Shown: positions 35,128 to 44,944, numbered from the stretch's first letter. The stretch is DNA of 64,000 nt from Sphingomonas bisphenolicum (GCF_024349785.1 NZ_AP018817.1:2449501-2513500); one strand, 5' to 3'. The notes: generated by a model from the letters alone, not told the origin. Program-made: numbers and translations.

Positions 35128-37468
35128 GCGGCAGTTCGATCACGGCCATGGTCCCCTGCCCGGCTTCCGACACCAGTTGCAACGTGCCGCCATGCGCTTC
35201 GGCCAGTTGCCGCGCCAGCGGCAGGCCGATCCCCGCCCGGCCGCCGTTGCGCGCCTGTCCCGCGCGCGCCGCCGGATCGAAGATCGCCGCCTGCTGCCCG
35301 GCCGCAATGCCGGGGCCATTGTCCGACACAACGATCCGCGCCTTGTCCGCCATGCCGTCTCCATGCAGCAGGATGCGGGCGCCCTTGCCGCAATAGCGGA
35401 TCGCATTTTCCAGCAGATGATCGATCGCCTGGCCGATCCGCCGGGCGTCGCCCTGCACCGCGCCCAGACTGTCTTGCAGCGTCAAATCGATTTCCATGCC
35501 CTTGGCGGTGGCATCCATCATCATCCGGCTGGCGCTGGCCCGCACCACGGTGGCCAGGTCGACGCGGACATGATCGATAGGCAGCGTGCCGACTTCGCCC
35601 TGGGTCAGGTCCAGCACATTGTCGATCAGCATCGACAGGCGGGCCGTACTTTTGAGGATGCCATCGACATATTCGGCGGCCGATGGGCTGAGTTCCCCCG
35701 CATAACCCGCGCTCATCATCTCGGCGAAACCAGAAATAGTGGTGAGCGGGGTGCGCAGTTCATAACTCATATTGGTGACGAAGGCGGTCTTGACCTTATC
35801 CGCCTGCTCCAATGCTTCGTTCCGGTCGCGCAGCACCTGTTCCACCCGGCGGCTGTCGGTCACGTCCAGCATGGTGAACAACGCATTGCCGTCGGGCAGC
35901 GGGATCGCGGCGAATTCGAAGATGCGCCCATCGGCGAAACCGACATGGCCGATACGCTGCTTGCGCTCGATCGTGGCGGCGCGCACCAGTTCGCGCACCA
36001 GATTGGCCTGTTCCGGCTTGGCCAACTGGGTCTGCACCGCCCGCATCAGATCGTCGATGCGCGGATGCCCCGCCAGCAGATCCTCACTGGCGCCCCAGAT
36101 GACGCGGAAGCGGCTGTTCCACATCTGCAACCGCCCGTCGGAGGAGAAGACGCCGATCGATTCGAACAGATTGTCGAAGGTCGCCGTCCGTACCCGCAGC
36201 AGCGTGTCGCGCGCGCTCGACAATTGCACTTGCTCGGTCCGGTCCTCGAAGATCAGCAGCAGGCCGCCATCGGGCAAAGGCTGGGCATAAACGCGCAAAT
36301 GGGTGCCATCCTGCAGCAGCCAGTTTTCCTCCAGCGGATCGGGCGACAGGAACCATTGCCGCCGCTCCGCCCGCCAGGCCGGAAAGTCGCGATGTTCGGG
36401 CAGCCGCCGCGCGTCGCGCATCTGGTCCAGCACCCGCTCGAACAGCGGGGCGTCGGCCAGCGCATCCTGATGCAGGCCGAACAGGCTGATGAAGGGCTGG
36501 TTCCAGAAGCGCAAGGCCCGGTCGGGGCCGAAGCGGGCGACGCCGGCGGACAGCCGGTCGAGCAGGTCGCGCTGCGCCGCCTCCAGCCGCCGATGCTCGA
36601 CCCGCGCCTGTTCCAGTTCATGCTGGTCGACGGCATAGCCCGCGACGCCCGCCGCCCCCAGAGGCACATCGACAACGCGCATCGTGCGCCGTTCGCCATC
36701 GATCGTAGCGGGCACCATCCGTTCGATCGGTTCGTCGCGGGTGATCGCTTCGGCGGCGGCGGCCTCCGGCGTCAGGCCCGCGACGGTTTCCACCAGTTCG
36801 GTGCCATGGGCGATGACATCGCCCGCCCCCTGCCCGTCGACCGCGCGGACATAGGCGCTGTTGACCAGGCTGAGGCGCAGGTCGGGGGTGCGGTGCCACA
36901 TCGGGAAGGGCGCGGCCTCGACCAGCCCGGCCAGCGCCTCCAGCGCATCGCGCAACTGCTCGACATGGCCGCGCAGCGACTGGATTTCCGCCTGGCTGTC
37001 GGTCGCGTCGAAAATCCATAGGATGACGCCGCCGCTGGCCGCGATGCCCGGCCCGGCCGGCGCGCCGCGTACCAGCAGCAGGCGCGACGATCCTTGGCCG
37101 CGCACCGGCAGAGCGAAGCTCTTGCCCGCACGCTGGGCCGAGGCGATCTCCTGCGCCAAAGCAGCCGCGTCTTCCGGTTCCAGCCCGCCGTCAGGCGCCG
37201 TGAGTTCGGAGGCGAAGGTCGGTACGCGCGGCTTTCCCAGCCATTTGGCCAGGCGATCGGCCGCTTCCAGCCGCCCATCGGGGTGGACGATGATCGGCGC
37301 GGCCGGCGCGGACGCCAGCAACATGGTCAGCCGATCGAGCTTGCCCTGCGCATGCGTGCCCTCACGCCGCATCCGCTGGCCGCTGACCAGCGCCCAGACG
37401 GCAGCGCCCAGCCAGCCGGCCAGCACCACGCCGAAAATGATCGCGGCATAGGGGGACAATGTCGTCAT
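35120..37468 (-). CDS. divL: DivL-like PAS sensor (tyrosine-for-histidine pseudo-kinase)
   Basis: A 782-residue protein with an N-terminal membrane anchor (AAIIFGVVLAGWLGAAVWAL), several PAS-like domains (residues about 170-530), a HisKA dimerisation domain and an HATPase domain with LLENAIRYC, DNGPGIA and GIGLPLARQLAEAHGG. The H-box reads NMSYELRTPLTTI: Tyr569 (codon at 35762-35764) stands where the phospho-histidine belongs. Caulobacter DivL has the same substitution and controls CckA/CtrA through DivK binding. The gene heads divL-tsaE-amgK-murU-addBA. The symbol is given on the Tyr H-box and context. Confidence 0.85.
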   Translation of the reverse strand: MTTLSPYAAIIFGVVLAGWLGAAVWALVSGQRMRREGTHAQGKLDRLTMLLASAPAAPIIVHPDGRLEAADRLAKWLGKPRVPTFASELTAPDGGLEPEDAAALAQEIASAQRAGKSFALPVRGQGSSRLLLVRGAPAGPGIAASGGVILWIFDATDSQAEIQSLRGHVEQLRDALEALAGLVEAAPFPMWHRTPDLRLSLVNSAYVRAVDGQGAGDVIAHGTELVETVAGLTPEAAAAEAITRDEPIERMVPATIDGERRTMRVVDVPLGAAGVAGYAVDQHELEQARVEHRRLEAAQRDLLDRLSAGVARFGPDRALRFWNQPFISLFGLHQDALADAPLFERVLDQMRDARRLPEHRDFPAWRAERRQWFLSPDPLEENWLLQDGTHLRVYAQPLPDGGLLLIFEDRTEQVQLSSARDTLLRVRTATFDNLFESIGVFSSDGRLQMWNSRFRVIWGASEDLLAGHPRIDDLMRAVQTQLAKPEQANLVRELVRAATIERKQRIGHVGFADGRIFEFAAIPLPDGNALFTMLDVTDSRRVEQVLRDRNEALEQADKVKTAFVTNMSYELRTPLTTISGFAEMMSAGYAGELSPSAAEYVDGILKSTARLSMLIDNVLDLTQGEVGTLPIDHVRVDLATVVRASASRMMMDATAKGMEIDLTLQDSLGAVQGDARRIGQAIDHLLENAIRYCGKGARILLHGDGMADKARIVVSDNGPGIAAGQQAAIFDPAARAGQARNGGRAGIGLPLARQLAEAHGGTLQLVSEAGQGTMAVIELPRG

Positions 37469-37564
37469 GACATTCTTGTCCGTGCGCGCTGAGCCTGGCT
37501 GTCCCTGTTCATAAGCCGGTTGGGCCTAACCCAGATCGATCGCATGGCCAAGAAGGCGCACGAG

Positions 37565-37590
37565 AAAAAAGGGAGGCGTCGCCGCCTCCC
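37565..37590 (-). terminator. Rho-independent terminator of ahcY
   Basis: Minus-strand stem GGGAGGCG/CGCCTCCC (37571-37590) with a four-base loop, followed by six T residues (37570-37565), 50 bases beyond the ahcY stop. A textbook intrinsic terminator. Confidence 0.85.
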
Positions 37591-37640
37591 TCTTCCGTGT
37601 CTTGCTGTAGCGCCCCGTTGTTCAGCAGCGCCCGCGCCAT

Positions 37641-39059
37641 TTAGTAGCGGTAGTGATCGGGCTTGAACGGGCCTTCGACCGGCACGCCGATATAATCGGC
37701 CTGACGCTGGCTCAGCTTTGTCAGCTTCACACCCAGCTTTTCCAGATGCAGTTCGGCGACCTTCTCGTCCAGATGCTTGGGCAGGACATAGACGTCGTTG
37801 CCGTAGGTCTCGCTCTTGGTCCACAGTTCGATCTGCGCCAGCGTCTGGTTGGTGAAGCTGGCCGACATCACGAAGCTGGGATGGCCAGTGGCGTTGCCCA
37901 GATTGACCAGGCGGCCCTTCGACAGGACGATGATCTTCTTGCCGTCGGGGAATTCGACTTCGTCGACCTGCGGCTTGATTTCGGTCCACTTCATGTTGGA
38001 CAGGCCGGCAATCTCGATCTCGCTGTCGAAATGGCCGATGTTGGACACGATCGCCATATTCTTCATCGCGCGCATATGATCGACGGTCAGCACGCCTTCA
38101 TTGCCGGTCGCGGTGACGAAGATGTCGGCGCGCGGCGCGGCCTCTTCCATCGTCACGACTTCATAGCCTTCCATCGCCGCCTGCAACGCGCAGATCGGAT
38201 CGACTTCGGTCACCAGGACGCGCGCGCCGCCGTTGCGGAGCGAGGCCGCCGACCCCTTGCCGACATCGCCGAAGCCCGCGACGCATGCAATCTTGCCCGC
38301 CAGCATGACGTCGGTCCCGCGACGGATCGCGTCGACCAGCGATTCCTTGCAGCCATAGAGGTTGTCGAACTTCGACTTGGTGACGCTGTCGTTCACGTTG
38401 ATCGCCGGGAAGGGCAGCTTGCCCTTCTTCGCCAGTTCATACAGGCGATGGACGCCGGTGGTGGTCTCTTCCGACACGCCCTTGATGGCGGCGACCGTCT
38501 TGGTCAGGAAACCGGGACGTTCGGCCAGCACGCGCTTGAGCACCGAGCAGAAGATTTCCTCTTCCTCGTTCGACGGCGTGAACAGTTCCTCGCCTGCCTC
38601 GACGCGCGCGCCCCACAGCGCGAACATGGTGGCGTCGCCGCCATCGTCCAGGATCATGTTGCAGACGCCGGATTCATCGGTGTGCCAGTCGAAGATGCGC
38701 TCGACATAGTCCCAATATTCCTGGAGCGTCTCGCCCTTGATCGCGAAGACCGGCACGCCCGACGCGGCGATCGCGGCGGCGGCATGGTCCTGCGTAGAAT
38801 AGATGTTGCAGGTCGCCCAGCGAACTTCCGCGCCCAGCGCCGTCAGCGTCTCGATCAGCACGGCGGTCTGGATCGTCATGTGCAGCGATCCGGTGATGCG
38901 CGCGCCCTTCAGCGGCTGCGACGGGCCGAACTCGGCGCGCAGCGCCATCAGGCCGGGCATTTCGGTTTCGGCGATGTCCATTTCCTTGCGGCCAAAGGCG
39001 GCAAGGGCGATATCGGCGATGACATAATCCTGCGCCTGGGTGGCGGGTGCAGTGGCCAC
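37641..39059 (-). CDS. ahcY: S-adenosylhomocysteinase
   Basis: A 472-residue NAD-dependent enzyme that hydrolyses S-adenosylhomocysteine to adenosine and homocysteine, clearing the product of methylation reactions. Marks are [19 protein letters not shown], the NAD site [39 protein letters not shown] and the C-terminal PFKPDHYRY. The start is GTG 39059 with GGAG eight bases upstream. A palindrome in the leader (39161-39176) suggests transcriptional control by an SAH-sensing repressor. Confidence 0.97.
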   Translation of the reverse strand: MATAPATQAQDYVIADIALAAFGRKEMDIAETEMPGLMALRAEFGPSQPLKGARITGSLHMTIQTAVLIETLTALGAEVRWATCNIYSTQDHAAAAIAASGVPVFAIKGETLQEYWDYVERIFDWHTDESGVCNMILDDGGDATMFALWGARVEAGEELFTPSNEEEEIFCSVLKRVLAERPGFLTKTVAAIKGVSEETTTGVHRLYELAKKGKLPFPAINVNDSVTKSKFDNLYGCKESLVDAIRRGTDVMLAGKIACVAGFGDVGKGSAASLRNGGARVLVTEVDPICALQAAMEGYEVVTMEEAAPRADIFVTATGNEGVLTVDHMRAMKNMAIVSNIGHFDSEIEIAGLSNMKWTEIKPQVDEVEFPDGKKIIVLSKGRLVNLGNATGHPSFVMSASFTNQTLAQIELWTKSETYGNDVYVLPKHLDEKVAELHLEKLGVKLTKLSQRQADYIGVPVEGPFKPDHYRY

Positions 39060-39157
39060 GAGCGTATCTCCGTCAGCTTAGAATGGAGCCACGCCAGCGA
39101 CAAGGCGGGCGGTGGCGATGGAATGCGCCTTACCAACCGGCAATGCGCATGGCAACT

Positions 39158-39179
39158 CATATAAAGATTTCTTTATGTA
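39158..39179 (-). promoter_or_regulatory. Palindromic operator upstream of ahcY
   Basis: ATAAAGA (39161-39167) and TCTTTAT (39170-39176) are perfect arms around TT, about 100 bases before the ahcY start. Short AT-rich palindromes of this kind upstream of methionine-cycle genes are bound by ArsR-family SAH/SAM-responsive repressors (SahR and relatives). The regulator gene is not in the window; assignment is inference. Confidence 0.5.
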
Positions 39180-39201
39180 CCTGCCGAAGAACATCGCTCC
39201 T

Positions 39202-39762
39202 TCAGGCCGATCCGGCGCCGGGGACGAGGTGGGACGCATCCACACCAGCCGCAGCGTAGGCCGCCGCCCATTTGCGGGACGTCGGCACGTCGAACAGCAG
39301 GTCGGGATCGCCATCGGCGAGAAACCAGCTTTCCCCGCCCATTTCCTGTTCCAGTTGCCCCGCCCCCCAGCCGGCATAGCCGAGCGCGACCAGATAACGG
39401 CTTGGCCCCCTTCCCTGTGCGATCGCCTTCAATATGTCGAGCGACCCCGAAAGCCCCCACCGACCGCCCACCTGCACCATGTCCTGGCCGCCCCAGTCGA
39501 GCGAATGGAGGACGAAGCCACGCCTTGGTTCGACAGGCCCTCCGCGCAGGACCGGCGTGTCGGCCACCTGGCTGCCGTCGATATCGAAGCTTTCGAGCAG
39601 TTCACGCAGCGAAACGCCCTCTATCTCCTGATCGACCGCAATGCCGAGCGCGCCATTATCATCATGGACGCATAGCGCCACGACCGAATGGTCGAACCGC
39701 ATGTCCGCCATGCCGGGAAGGGCGAGCAGGAAATGCCCGCCATAGAAGCGCGTCTGGATCAT
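39202..39762 (-). CDS. YqgE/AlgH family protein (DUF179)
   Basis: A 186-residue protein, MIQTRFYGGHFLLALPGMAD onward, with FDHSVVALCVHDDNGALGIA, LRGGPVEPRRGFVLHS and ALGYAGWGAGQLEQEM, the regular motifs of the family. The ATG at 39762 gives the usual family length; an earlier ATG at 39804 is possible. Molecular role is not settled; Pseudomonas AlgH was linked to regulation of alginate and nucleotide metabolism. Confidence 0.9.
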   Translation of the reverse strand: MIQTRFYGGHFLLALPGMADMRFDHSVVALCVHDDNGALGIAVDQEIEGVSLRELLESFDIDGSQVADTPVLRGGPVEPRRGFVLHSLDWGGQDMVQVGGRWGLSGSLDILKAIAQGRGPSRYLVALGYAGWGAGQLEQEMGGESWFLADGDPDLLFDVPTSRKWAAAYAAAGVDASHLVPGAGSA

Positions 39763-39904
39763 GTCCTGAATATAGCCCGCCTCCGGCCCTTGCCAAGGAC
39801 GCATGGTCGCATCGGCAGGGCGTCGTGACATATAACTGGCCGGGCGTCTTGACAGCGGCCGTGCCAGCGCCGACCTCCCGCCCGTCATAGGCCAGGAGAC
39901 AGAC

Positions 39905-40387
39905 ATGACCATTTCCAAAGGCGATCGCCTTCCCAGCACCACCTTCACCCAGATGACCGAAAACGGCCCCGAAGCCGTGGCTTCGGACGACTATTTCGCC
40001 GGCAAGACCGTCGCCATCTTCTCGGTTCCCGGCGCCTTCACCCCCACCTGTTCGGCCAAGCACCTGCCCGGCTTCATCGACAAGAGCGAAGCGCTCAAGG
40101 CGAAGGGCGTGGATGAAATCGCCTGCACCGCCGTCAACGACGCCTTCGTCATGGGCGCCTGGGGCAAGTCGGCCGGCGCGGACGGCAAGGTCACGATGCT
40201 CGCCGACGGCAATGGCGATTTCGCACAGGCCGTGGGCCTGACCATGGACGGCAGCAAGTTCGGCCTGGGCCAGCGCGGCCAGCGTTTCTCGATGATCGTC
40301 AAGGATGGCGTGGTCTCGGAGCTGAACGTCGAAGCGCCCGGCGACTTCAAGGTCTCCTCGGCCGACCATATGCTCGAACAGCTCTAG
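39905..40387 (+). CDS. Peroxiredoxin (Prx5 type)
   Basis: A 160-residue thiol peroxidase. The peroxidatic Cys lies in VPGAFTPTCSAKHLPG and the conserved Arg in GLGQRGQRFSMIVKDG; no resolving Cys is obvious in the C-terminal part, apart from DEIACTAVND in mid-protein. AGGAG lies eight bases before the ATG. It stands alone and ends before a strong hairpin. It likely reduces hydrogen or organic peroxides using glutathione/glutaredoxin or thioredoxin. Confidence 0.93.
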   Translation: MTISKGDRLPSTTFTQMTENGPEAVASDDYFAGKTVAIFSVPGAFTPTCSAKHLPGFIDKSEALKAKGVDEIACTAVNDAFVMGAWGKSAGADGKVTMLADGNGDFAQAVGLTMDGSKFGLGQRGQRFSMIVKDGVVSELNVEAPGDFKVSSADHMLEQL

Positions 40388-40397
40388 TTATAAAGGC

Positions 40398-40432
40398 GAT
40401 CGGGCGGCGGATTTCAAGTCCGCCGCCCGATC
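40398..40432 (+). terminator. Long GC-rich hairpin after the peroxiredoxin gene
   Basis: Perfect 14-base arms, GATCGGGCGGCGGA and TCCGCCGCCCGATC, with a seven-base loop, 10 bases after the stop. No T-run follows, so termination may need Rho or the hairpin may protect the 3' end. Confidence 0.6.
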
Positions 40433-40480
40433 TGCACGCTGCGTCTTCCTTCCGTCACGCAAAGGCGGTAACAGGGGGCG

Positions 40481-41935
40481 ATGACACAAAGCATCGGCAG
40501 CGCAACGGTCACGCAACTTGACCGTATCTATCAGACATCCATCGAAAATCTGCGCGAAGCGATGCGGGCCTACGCCCGCGACGGCAGCGTCCCGCCGCCA
40601 GAGGCCAAGGCCGACCGGCGCTACTGCTATCCTGAGCTGCGCATCGTCTATCATGGCGACAGCGATGCGCCGCCGCCGGGCCGCTCCTTCGCCCGCCTCT
40701 CCAAGCCGGGACGCTACGTCACCACCGTAACCCGCCCCGCCATGTTCGCCGACTATCTCGCCGAACAGATCGACCTGCTCGTCCGCGACTATGGCGTCGA
40801 TGTGGAGGCCGGGCTGAGCGAACAGCAGATCCCCTTCCCCTATGTGCTGGACGGCCTGGACATGAGCGCGCTGGATGGCACGCCGCCGACCGAACTGGCT
40901 CGCCACTTCCCCGCCACCGAACTGGCGGAAATCGGTGACGAGATCGCCGACGGCCTGTTCATGCCCGATCCGAACGGCGATCGCCCGCTTGCCCTGTTCG
41001 ACGGATTGCGCACCGATTTCTCGCTGGCGCGCCTGAAACATTATACCGGCACGCCGGCCGAACATGTGCAGCGCTATATTCTCTTCACCAACTATCACCG
41101 CTATGTTGACGAATTCGTCGCCTGGGCCTGCGATGAGCTACAGCGTGAAGGCAGCCGCTACACGGCCTTGTCGGGTGCCGGCGGCGTCTATGTGACCCCG
41201 GAAACCGCCGACCCGGCGCGGATGATCGCCGACAGCGCCTGGCGCCGGCACCAGATGCCCGCCTATCACCTGATCGCGCCGGACCGCAGCGGCATCACCC
41301 TGGTCAATATCGGCGTCGGCCCGTCCAACGCAAAGACCATCTGCGATCATCTCGCCGTCGTGCGTCCGGAAGCCTGGCTGATGATCGGCCATTGCGGCGG
41401 CCTGCGTCCCAGCCAGCGGATCGGCGACTATGTGCTGGCCCACGCCTATCTGCGCGACGATCATGTGCTGGACGAGATGCTGCCGCCCGAAATTCCGGTG
41501 CCGGCGATCGCCGAAGTGCAGGTCGCCATGGCGCAGGCTGCCGAAGCCGTGCTGGGTCACAGCGATCCGGAGGATTTCAAGCGCCGCCTGCGCACCGGCA
41601 CGGTCGTCACCACCGACGATCGGAACTGGGAATTGCGCTATTCCAGCTCGGCCCTGCGCTTCAGCCTGTCGCGCGCGGTCGGCATCGACATGGAATCGGC
41701 GACCATCGCGGCCCAGGGCTATCGCTTCCGCGTTCCCTACGGCACTTTGCTGTGCGTATCCGACAAGCCGATCCATGGCGAACTCAAGCTGCCGGGACAG
41801 GCCAACCGTTTCTATGAGGAAGCCATCGCCAGCCATTTGCGCGTGGGCCTGATGACCTGCGAACTGCTGCGCGAGGAAGGGGCAAAGCTGCACAGCCGCA
41901 AGCTGCGCGCCTTCAACGAACCGCCGTTCCGCTAA
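40481..41935 (+). CDS. amn: AMP nucleosidase
   Basis: A 484-residue enzyme splitting AMP into adenine and ribose 5-phosphate, part of adenylate balance. The N-terminal half is the AMN-specific region (RYCYPELRIVYHGD, FPYVLDGLDMSALDGTPP); the C-terminal half is a PNP/UDP-like fold with NIGVGPSNAKTICDHLAVV, WLMIGHCGGLR and GIDMESATIAAQGYRFRVPY. Length matches the family. It is the only gene of its transcript; a minus-strand gene follows convergently five bases later. Confidence 0.95.
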   Translation: MTQSIGSATVTQLDRIYQTSIENLREAMRAYARDGSVPPPEAKADRRYCYPELRIVYHGDSDAPPPGRSFARLSKPGRYVTTVTRPAMFADYLAEQIDLLVRDYGVDVEAGLSEQQIPFPYVLDGLDMSALDGTPPTELARHFPATELAEIGDEIADGLFMPDPNGDRPLALFDGLRTDFSLARLKHYTGTPAEHVQRYILFTNYHRYVDEFVAWACDELQREGSRYTALSGAGGVYVTPETADPARMIADSAWRRHQMPAYHLIAPDRSGITLVNIGVGPSNAKTICDHLAVVRPEAWLMIGHCGGLRPSQRIGDYVLAHAYLRDDHVLDEMLPPEIPVPAIAEVQVAMAQAAEAVLGHSDPEDFKRRLRTGTVVTTDDRNWELRYSSSALRFSLSRAVGIDMESATIAAQGYRFRVPYGTLLCVSDKPIHGELKLPGQANRFYEEAIASHLRVGLMTCELLREEGAKLHSRKLRAFNEPPFR

Positions 41936-41940
41936 GTGGT

Positions 41941-43089
41941 TTAAGCCGCTTCCTGCCAGATGCTGATGCGGTCCTTGCCGTCCTTCTTGGCGGCATAAAG
42001 GGCTGCATCCGCCCGCGCGACCAAATCTTCCATCTGGATGTCGGCGGCGGCCAGTTCGGACACGCCGAAACTGGCGCGCAGCCAGACGTCGGGAAATCCC
42101 GGCAGCGCCAGGTGACCGACCTCGCTACGCACGCGTTCCATCACGTCTGCGGCGGCGCCGGCGCTGGTGTTCATCAGCAGCAGCCCGAATTCGTCGCCGC
42201 CCATCCGCCCCACGACATCGCCGCGACGCACCGCGCTGGTGAGCAACTGAGCGAAGCCTTTTAGCGCCTGATCGCCCGCAATATGGCCATGGCCGTCATT
42301 GAGCGCCTTGAACCCGTCGAGATCGCATACGACCAGCGCCAGCGGCAGGCTCTGCCGCCGGGCAAGCGCCATCGCCCGCGCCGCCGCCTCGTCCAGACCC
42401 CGGCGGTTCAAGACCTGGGTCAGCGGATCATGACGCATCTGCGTGCGCAGTTGCTGGGCCAGGTCGCCCGCGACCACCAGCACCGCCGTGACGGCGGTGG
42501 CCACATAGATGGTCGGCATGAAGATGCTGAAGATCAGGCGATAGAGATCCTTCCCCATCTCGGGTCCGCGAATCATCATGGCCGACCCCGCCAGCGCCAG
42601 CTGGACGATGACGAAGGCCAGCAGGGCGAGGAAGAACACCAGTTCCGGGGGCGTGAAAGACCGGTCCCTGGGCCAAAGCGACACGGCGCTCGCCGCCAGC
42701 AATGCGCCGACATAGGCGGGAATGATCAGGCCCTGCATGATCTGGCTGCCGGCCGGACCGATGGCGAACGCCATGGCCAGGATCACGATAATAGCGGGAA
42801 TCACGAATCCGGCCAGCCGCAACGGTTTCCCCGATCGCTGGCGAATGCCGATCGCCAGCAACGATCCGCTGATGATCAGTCCGACGCCGGTGACGATGAA
42901 CCAGCCGGGACTTTTGAGGAAGAAGCCGCAGGCATTGGCCGTCCATTGCACCATGCCGATGCCGTAGGAGGCGGTCCATGTCAGGACATGCCGTTGTCGA
43001 CCGAAATGCAGCCACGCCACAGTCAGCGCGACGGTCATGACGGCAGCGGTGCCGAACAGCAGGGACAGGAGAATGGCTGGTGCGTTCAT
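41941..43089 (-). CDS. Membrane-bound diguanylate cyclase (GGDEF)
   Basis: A 382-residue protein with about six to seven N-terminal membrane segments (residues 1-200) and a C-terminal GGDEF domain: LTQVLNRRGLDEAAARAM, LVVCDLDGFKALNDGHGH and the catalytic RMGGDEFGLLL. An inhibitory RxxD site is present upstream of GGDEF (RRGD, five residues before), so product inhibition is possible. It makes c-di-GMP, which could act on the PilZ protein at 18.5 kb among others. ATG 43089 is used; the weak ribosome site is not decisive. Confidence 0.9.
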   Translation of the reverse strand: MNAPAILLSLLFGTAAVMTVALTVAWLHFGRQRHVLTWTASYGIGMVQWTANACGFFLKSPGWFIVTGVGLIISGSLLAIGIRQRSGKPLRLAGFVIPAIIVILAMAFAIGPAGSQIMQGLIIPAYVGALLAASAVSLWPRDRSFTPPELVFFLALLAFVIVQLALAGSAMMIRGPEMGKDLYRLIFSIFMPTIYVATAVTAVLVVAGDLAQQLRTQMRHDPLTQVLNRRGLDEAAARAMALARRQSLPLALVVCDLDGFKALNDGHGHIAGDQALKGFAQLLTSAVRRGDVVGRMGGDEFGLLLMNTSAGAAADVMERVRSEVGHLALPGFPDVWLRASFGVSELAAADIQMEDLVARADAALYAAKKDGKDRISIWQEAA

Positions 43090-43120
43090 ACACCAGCCAT
43101 TTACCAAGATTTACTCCGGC

Positions 43121-44944
43121 TTACCAGCCACAGGACTTGCCTTTATTTTGCGTAATCAACCACTTCTGCAATGGTGCGAAATAATTGACCAGCGCCTTGC
43201 CTGACATTTCGCGACTGCCGGTAAAGGCTTGCAACGCGTCGGGCCAAGGCTTTGACGCGCCCATTTGCAACATGGCATCAAGTTTCGCGCCTACAGCCTT
43301 GTTTCCGTAGAAAGAACAGCGATGCAGCGGCCCTTTCCAGCCGGCCTGCTTGCACGCCGCCTCATAGAATTGGAACTGCAGCACCCGCGCCAGGAAGTAG
43401 CGCGTATAGGGCGTGTTGCCGGGAATATGATATTTGCCGCCGGCGTCGAACTTCGTCTCGTCGCGGGATACGGGCGGCGTGATGCCCTGATATTGCAGGC
43501 GCAGGTCGGTCCAGCCTTTTTCATACTGGCTCTGCGGAATCGATCCGTCGAACACGCCCCAGCGCCATTTGTCGATCAGCAGGCCGAAGGGAAGGAAGGC
43601 GACCTTGTCCATCGCCTGACGCAGCAACAGGCCCAGATCCTTGTCCGCGCCCGGCACCTTGGCCGGATCGAGCAGGCCGATCTTCACCAGATAGTCGGGC
43701 GTGATCGACAAAGCGACGAAATCGCCGATCGCTTCATGGAAGCCGTCATTGGCGCCATCCAGATAGAGCTGGCTATGCTTCTGATAGGCGCGCTGGTAAT
43801 AATTATGCCCCAGTTCATGATGGATGGTGACGAAATCATCGCCATTCACCTTCGTACACATCTTGATGCGGATGTCGTTCTTGTTGTCTATGTCCCAGGC
43901 GGAGGCATGACAGATGACCTCGCGGTCGCGCGGCTTGGTAATCTGCGACCGCTCCCAGAAAGTCTGCGGCAACGGCTCGAACCCCAGCGAGCTGTAGAAA
44001 CCCTCGCCCGTCTTCACCATCCTGACCGGGTCATAGCCCTTGGCCTTCAGCAGATCGGTCGTATCGAAGCCGAGATCGCCCGCGCCCTGCGGTGCGACGA
44101 CGTCGTAGATATTGCCCCATTCCTGCGCCCACATATTGCCGAGCAGGTCGGCGCGGATCGGCCCGGTCTTGGGCTGCACCGCATCGCCATATTTCTCGTT
44201 CAGCTTGGTGCGCGTGTAGCAATGGAGATCGTCATAGAGCGGCTTGACCTCCGCCCAGATCTTGTCGGTCAGCTTGGCGAAATCGTCGGCCGGCATGTCA
44301 TATTTGGACCGCCACATCGCGCCGGTATCGGCAAAGCCCAGCTCCTTGGCCCCTGCATTGGCGATATCGACCAGCTTGGCATAGTCGGTCCGCATCGGCG
44401 CGCCGACATTGTCGTGCCAACTGACCCACATTTCCCTGAGTTCGTCGGGGTTGCGGTTGATCCCCATCTGCTCTTCGATATCGCTGCCGTTGATCGGCTG
44501 GCCTTTCAGCGTCCCCTTCCCCTTGCCATAGGCGGACTGCAGCTTGGTCGCGAGATCGTTCAGTTCTTCGGCGGCGCCCGGCGTCGTCGGCGCGGGCAGC
44601 GTCAGCGCGGTGCGCAGCAGCGTCAGCCGACGCTTCGTCTCCATGCTCAGCCCCGGCGCGGTCGCGTATTTCGCCGCCTCCAGCGCATAATCGACCCGCT
44701 GCTTGGTGTCGATCGCGCCGAAATAGGACGCGATCGCGTCGGTATCGTCGGTGATGTAGGTCGCGTTGATCCATGCCGCGCGGCCGCTGACGATCGACTG
44801 GTCGAACAGCGCCTTCTCCGCCTTGGCGAGGAACGCGTCGGCTTCGGCCGCGGTGGGCGCGGCGGCAGCGGGCGCCTGCTGCGCCAATACCGGCGAAACA
44901 ACGAGGGCGGCCGCAAGCGCGGCCATCGATATAGCGATTTTCAT
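43121..44944 (-). CDS. M2-family (angiotensin-converting-enzyme-like) peptidyl-dipeptidase
   Basis: A 607-residue secreted zinc metallopeptidase. A signal peptide (MKIAISMAALAAALVVSPVLA then Q) precedes the catalytic domain. The zinc motif is VTIHHELGHNYYQRAY with the third ligand in DGFHEAIGDFVALS, about 24 residues on. AGGGGA lies five bases before ATG 44944. M2 enzymes remove dipeptides from peptide C-termini; in the bacterial periplasm this likely serves peptide use. The next gene, an alpha/beta hydrolase, starts leftward just upstream. Confidence 0.93.
   Translation of the reverse strand: MKIAISMAALAAALVVSPVLAQQAPAAAAPTAAEADAFLAKAEKALFDQSIVSGRAAWINATYITDDTDAIASYFGAIDTKQRVDYALEAAKYATAPGLSMETKRRLTLLRTALTLPAPTTPGAAEELNDLATKLQSAYGKGKGTLKGQPINGSDIEEQMGINRNPDELREMWVSWHDNVGAPMRTDYAKLVDIANAGAKELGFADTGAMWRSKYDMPADDFAKLTDKIWAEVKPLYDDLHCYTRTKLNEKYGDAVQPKTGPIRADLLGNMWAQEWGNIYDVVAPQGAGDLGFDTTDLLKAKGYDPVRMVKTGEGFYSSLGFEPLPQTFWERSQITKPRDREVICHASAWDIDNKNDIRIKMCTKVNGDDFVTIHHELGHNYYQRAYQKHSQLYLDGANDGFHEAIGDFVALSITPDYLVKIGLLDPAKVPGADKDLGLLLRQAMDKVAFLPFGLLIDKWRWGVFDGSIPQSQYEKGWTDLRLQYQGITPPVSRDETKFDAGGKYHIPGNTPYTRYFLARVLQFQFYEAACKQAGWKGPLHRCSFYGNKAVGAKLDAMLQMGASKPWPDALQAFTGSREMSGKALVNYFAPLQKWLITQNKGKSCGW

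Noticed and set aside
39060..39201. SAH or SAM riboswitch upstream of ahcY
   Set aside because: I could not trace the conserved paired elements of those classes; only a DNA palindrome is evident.
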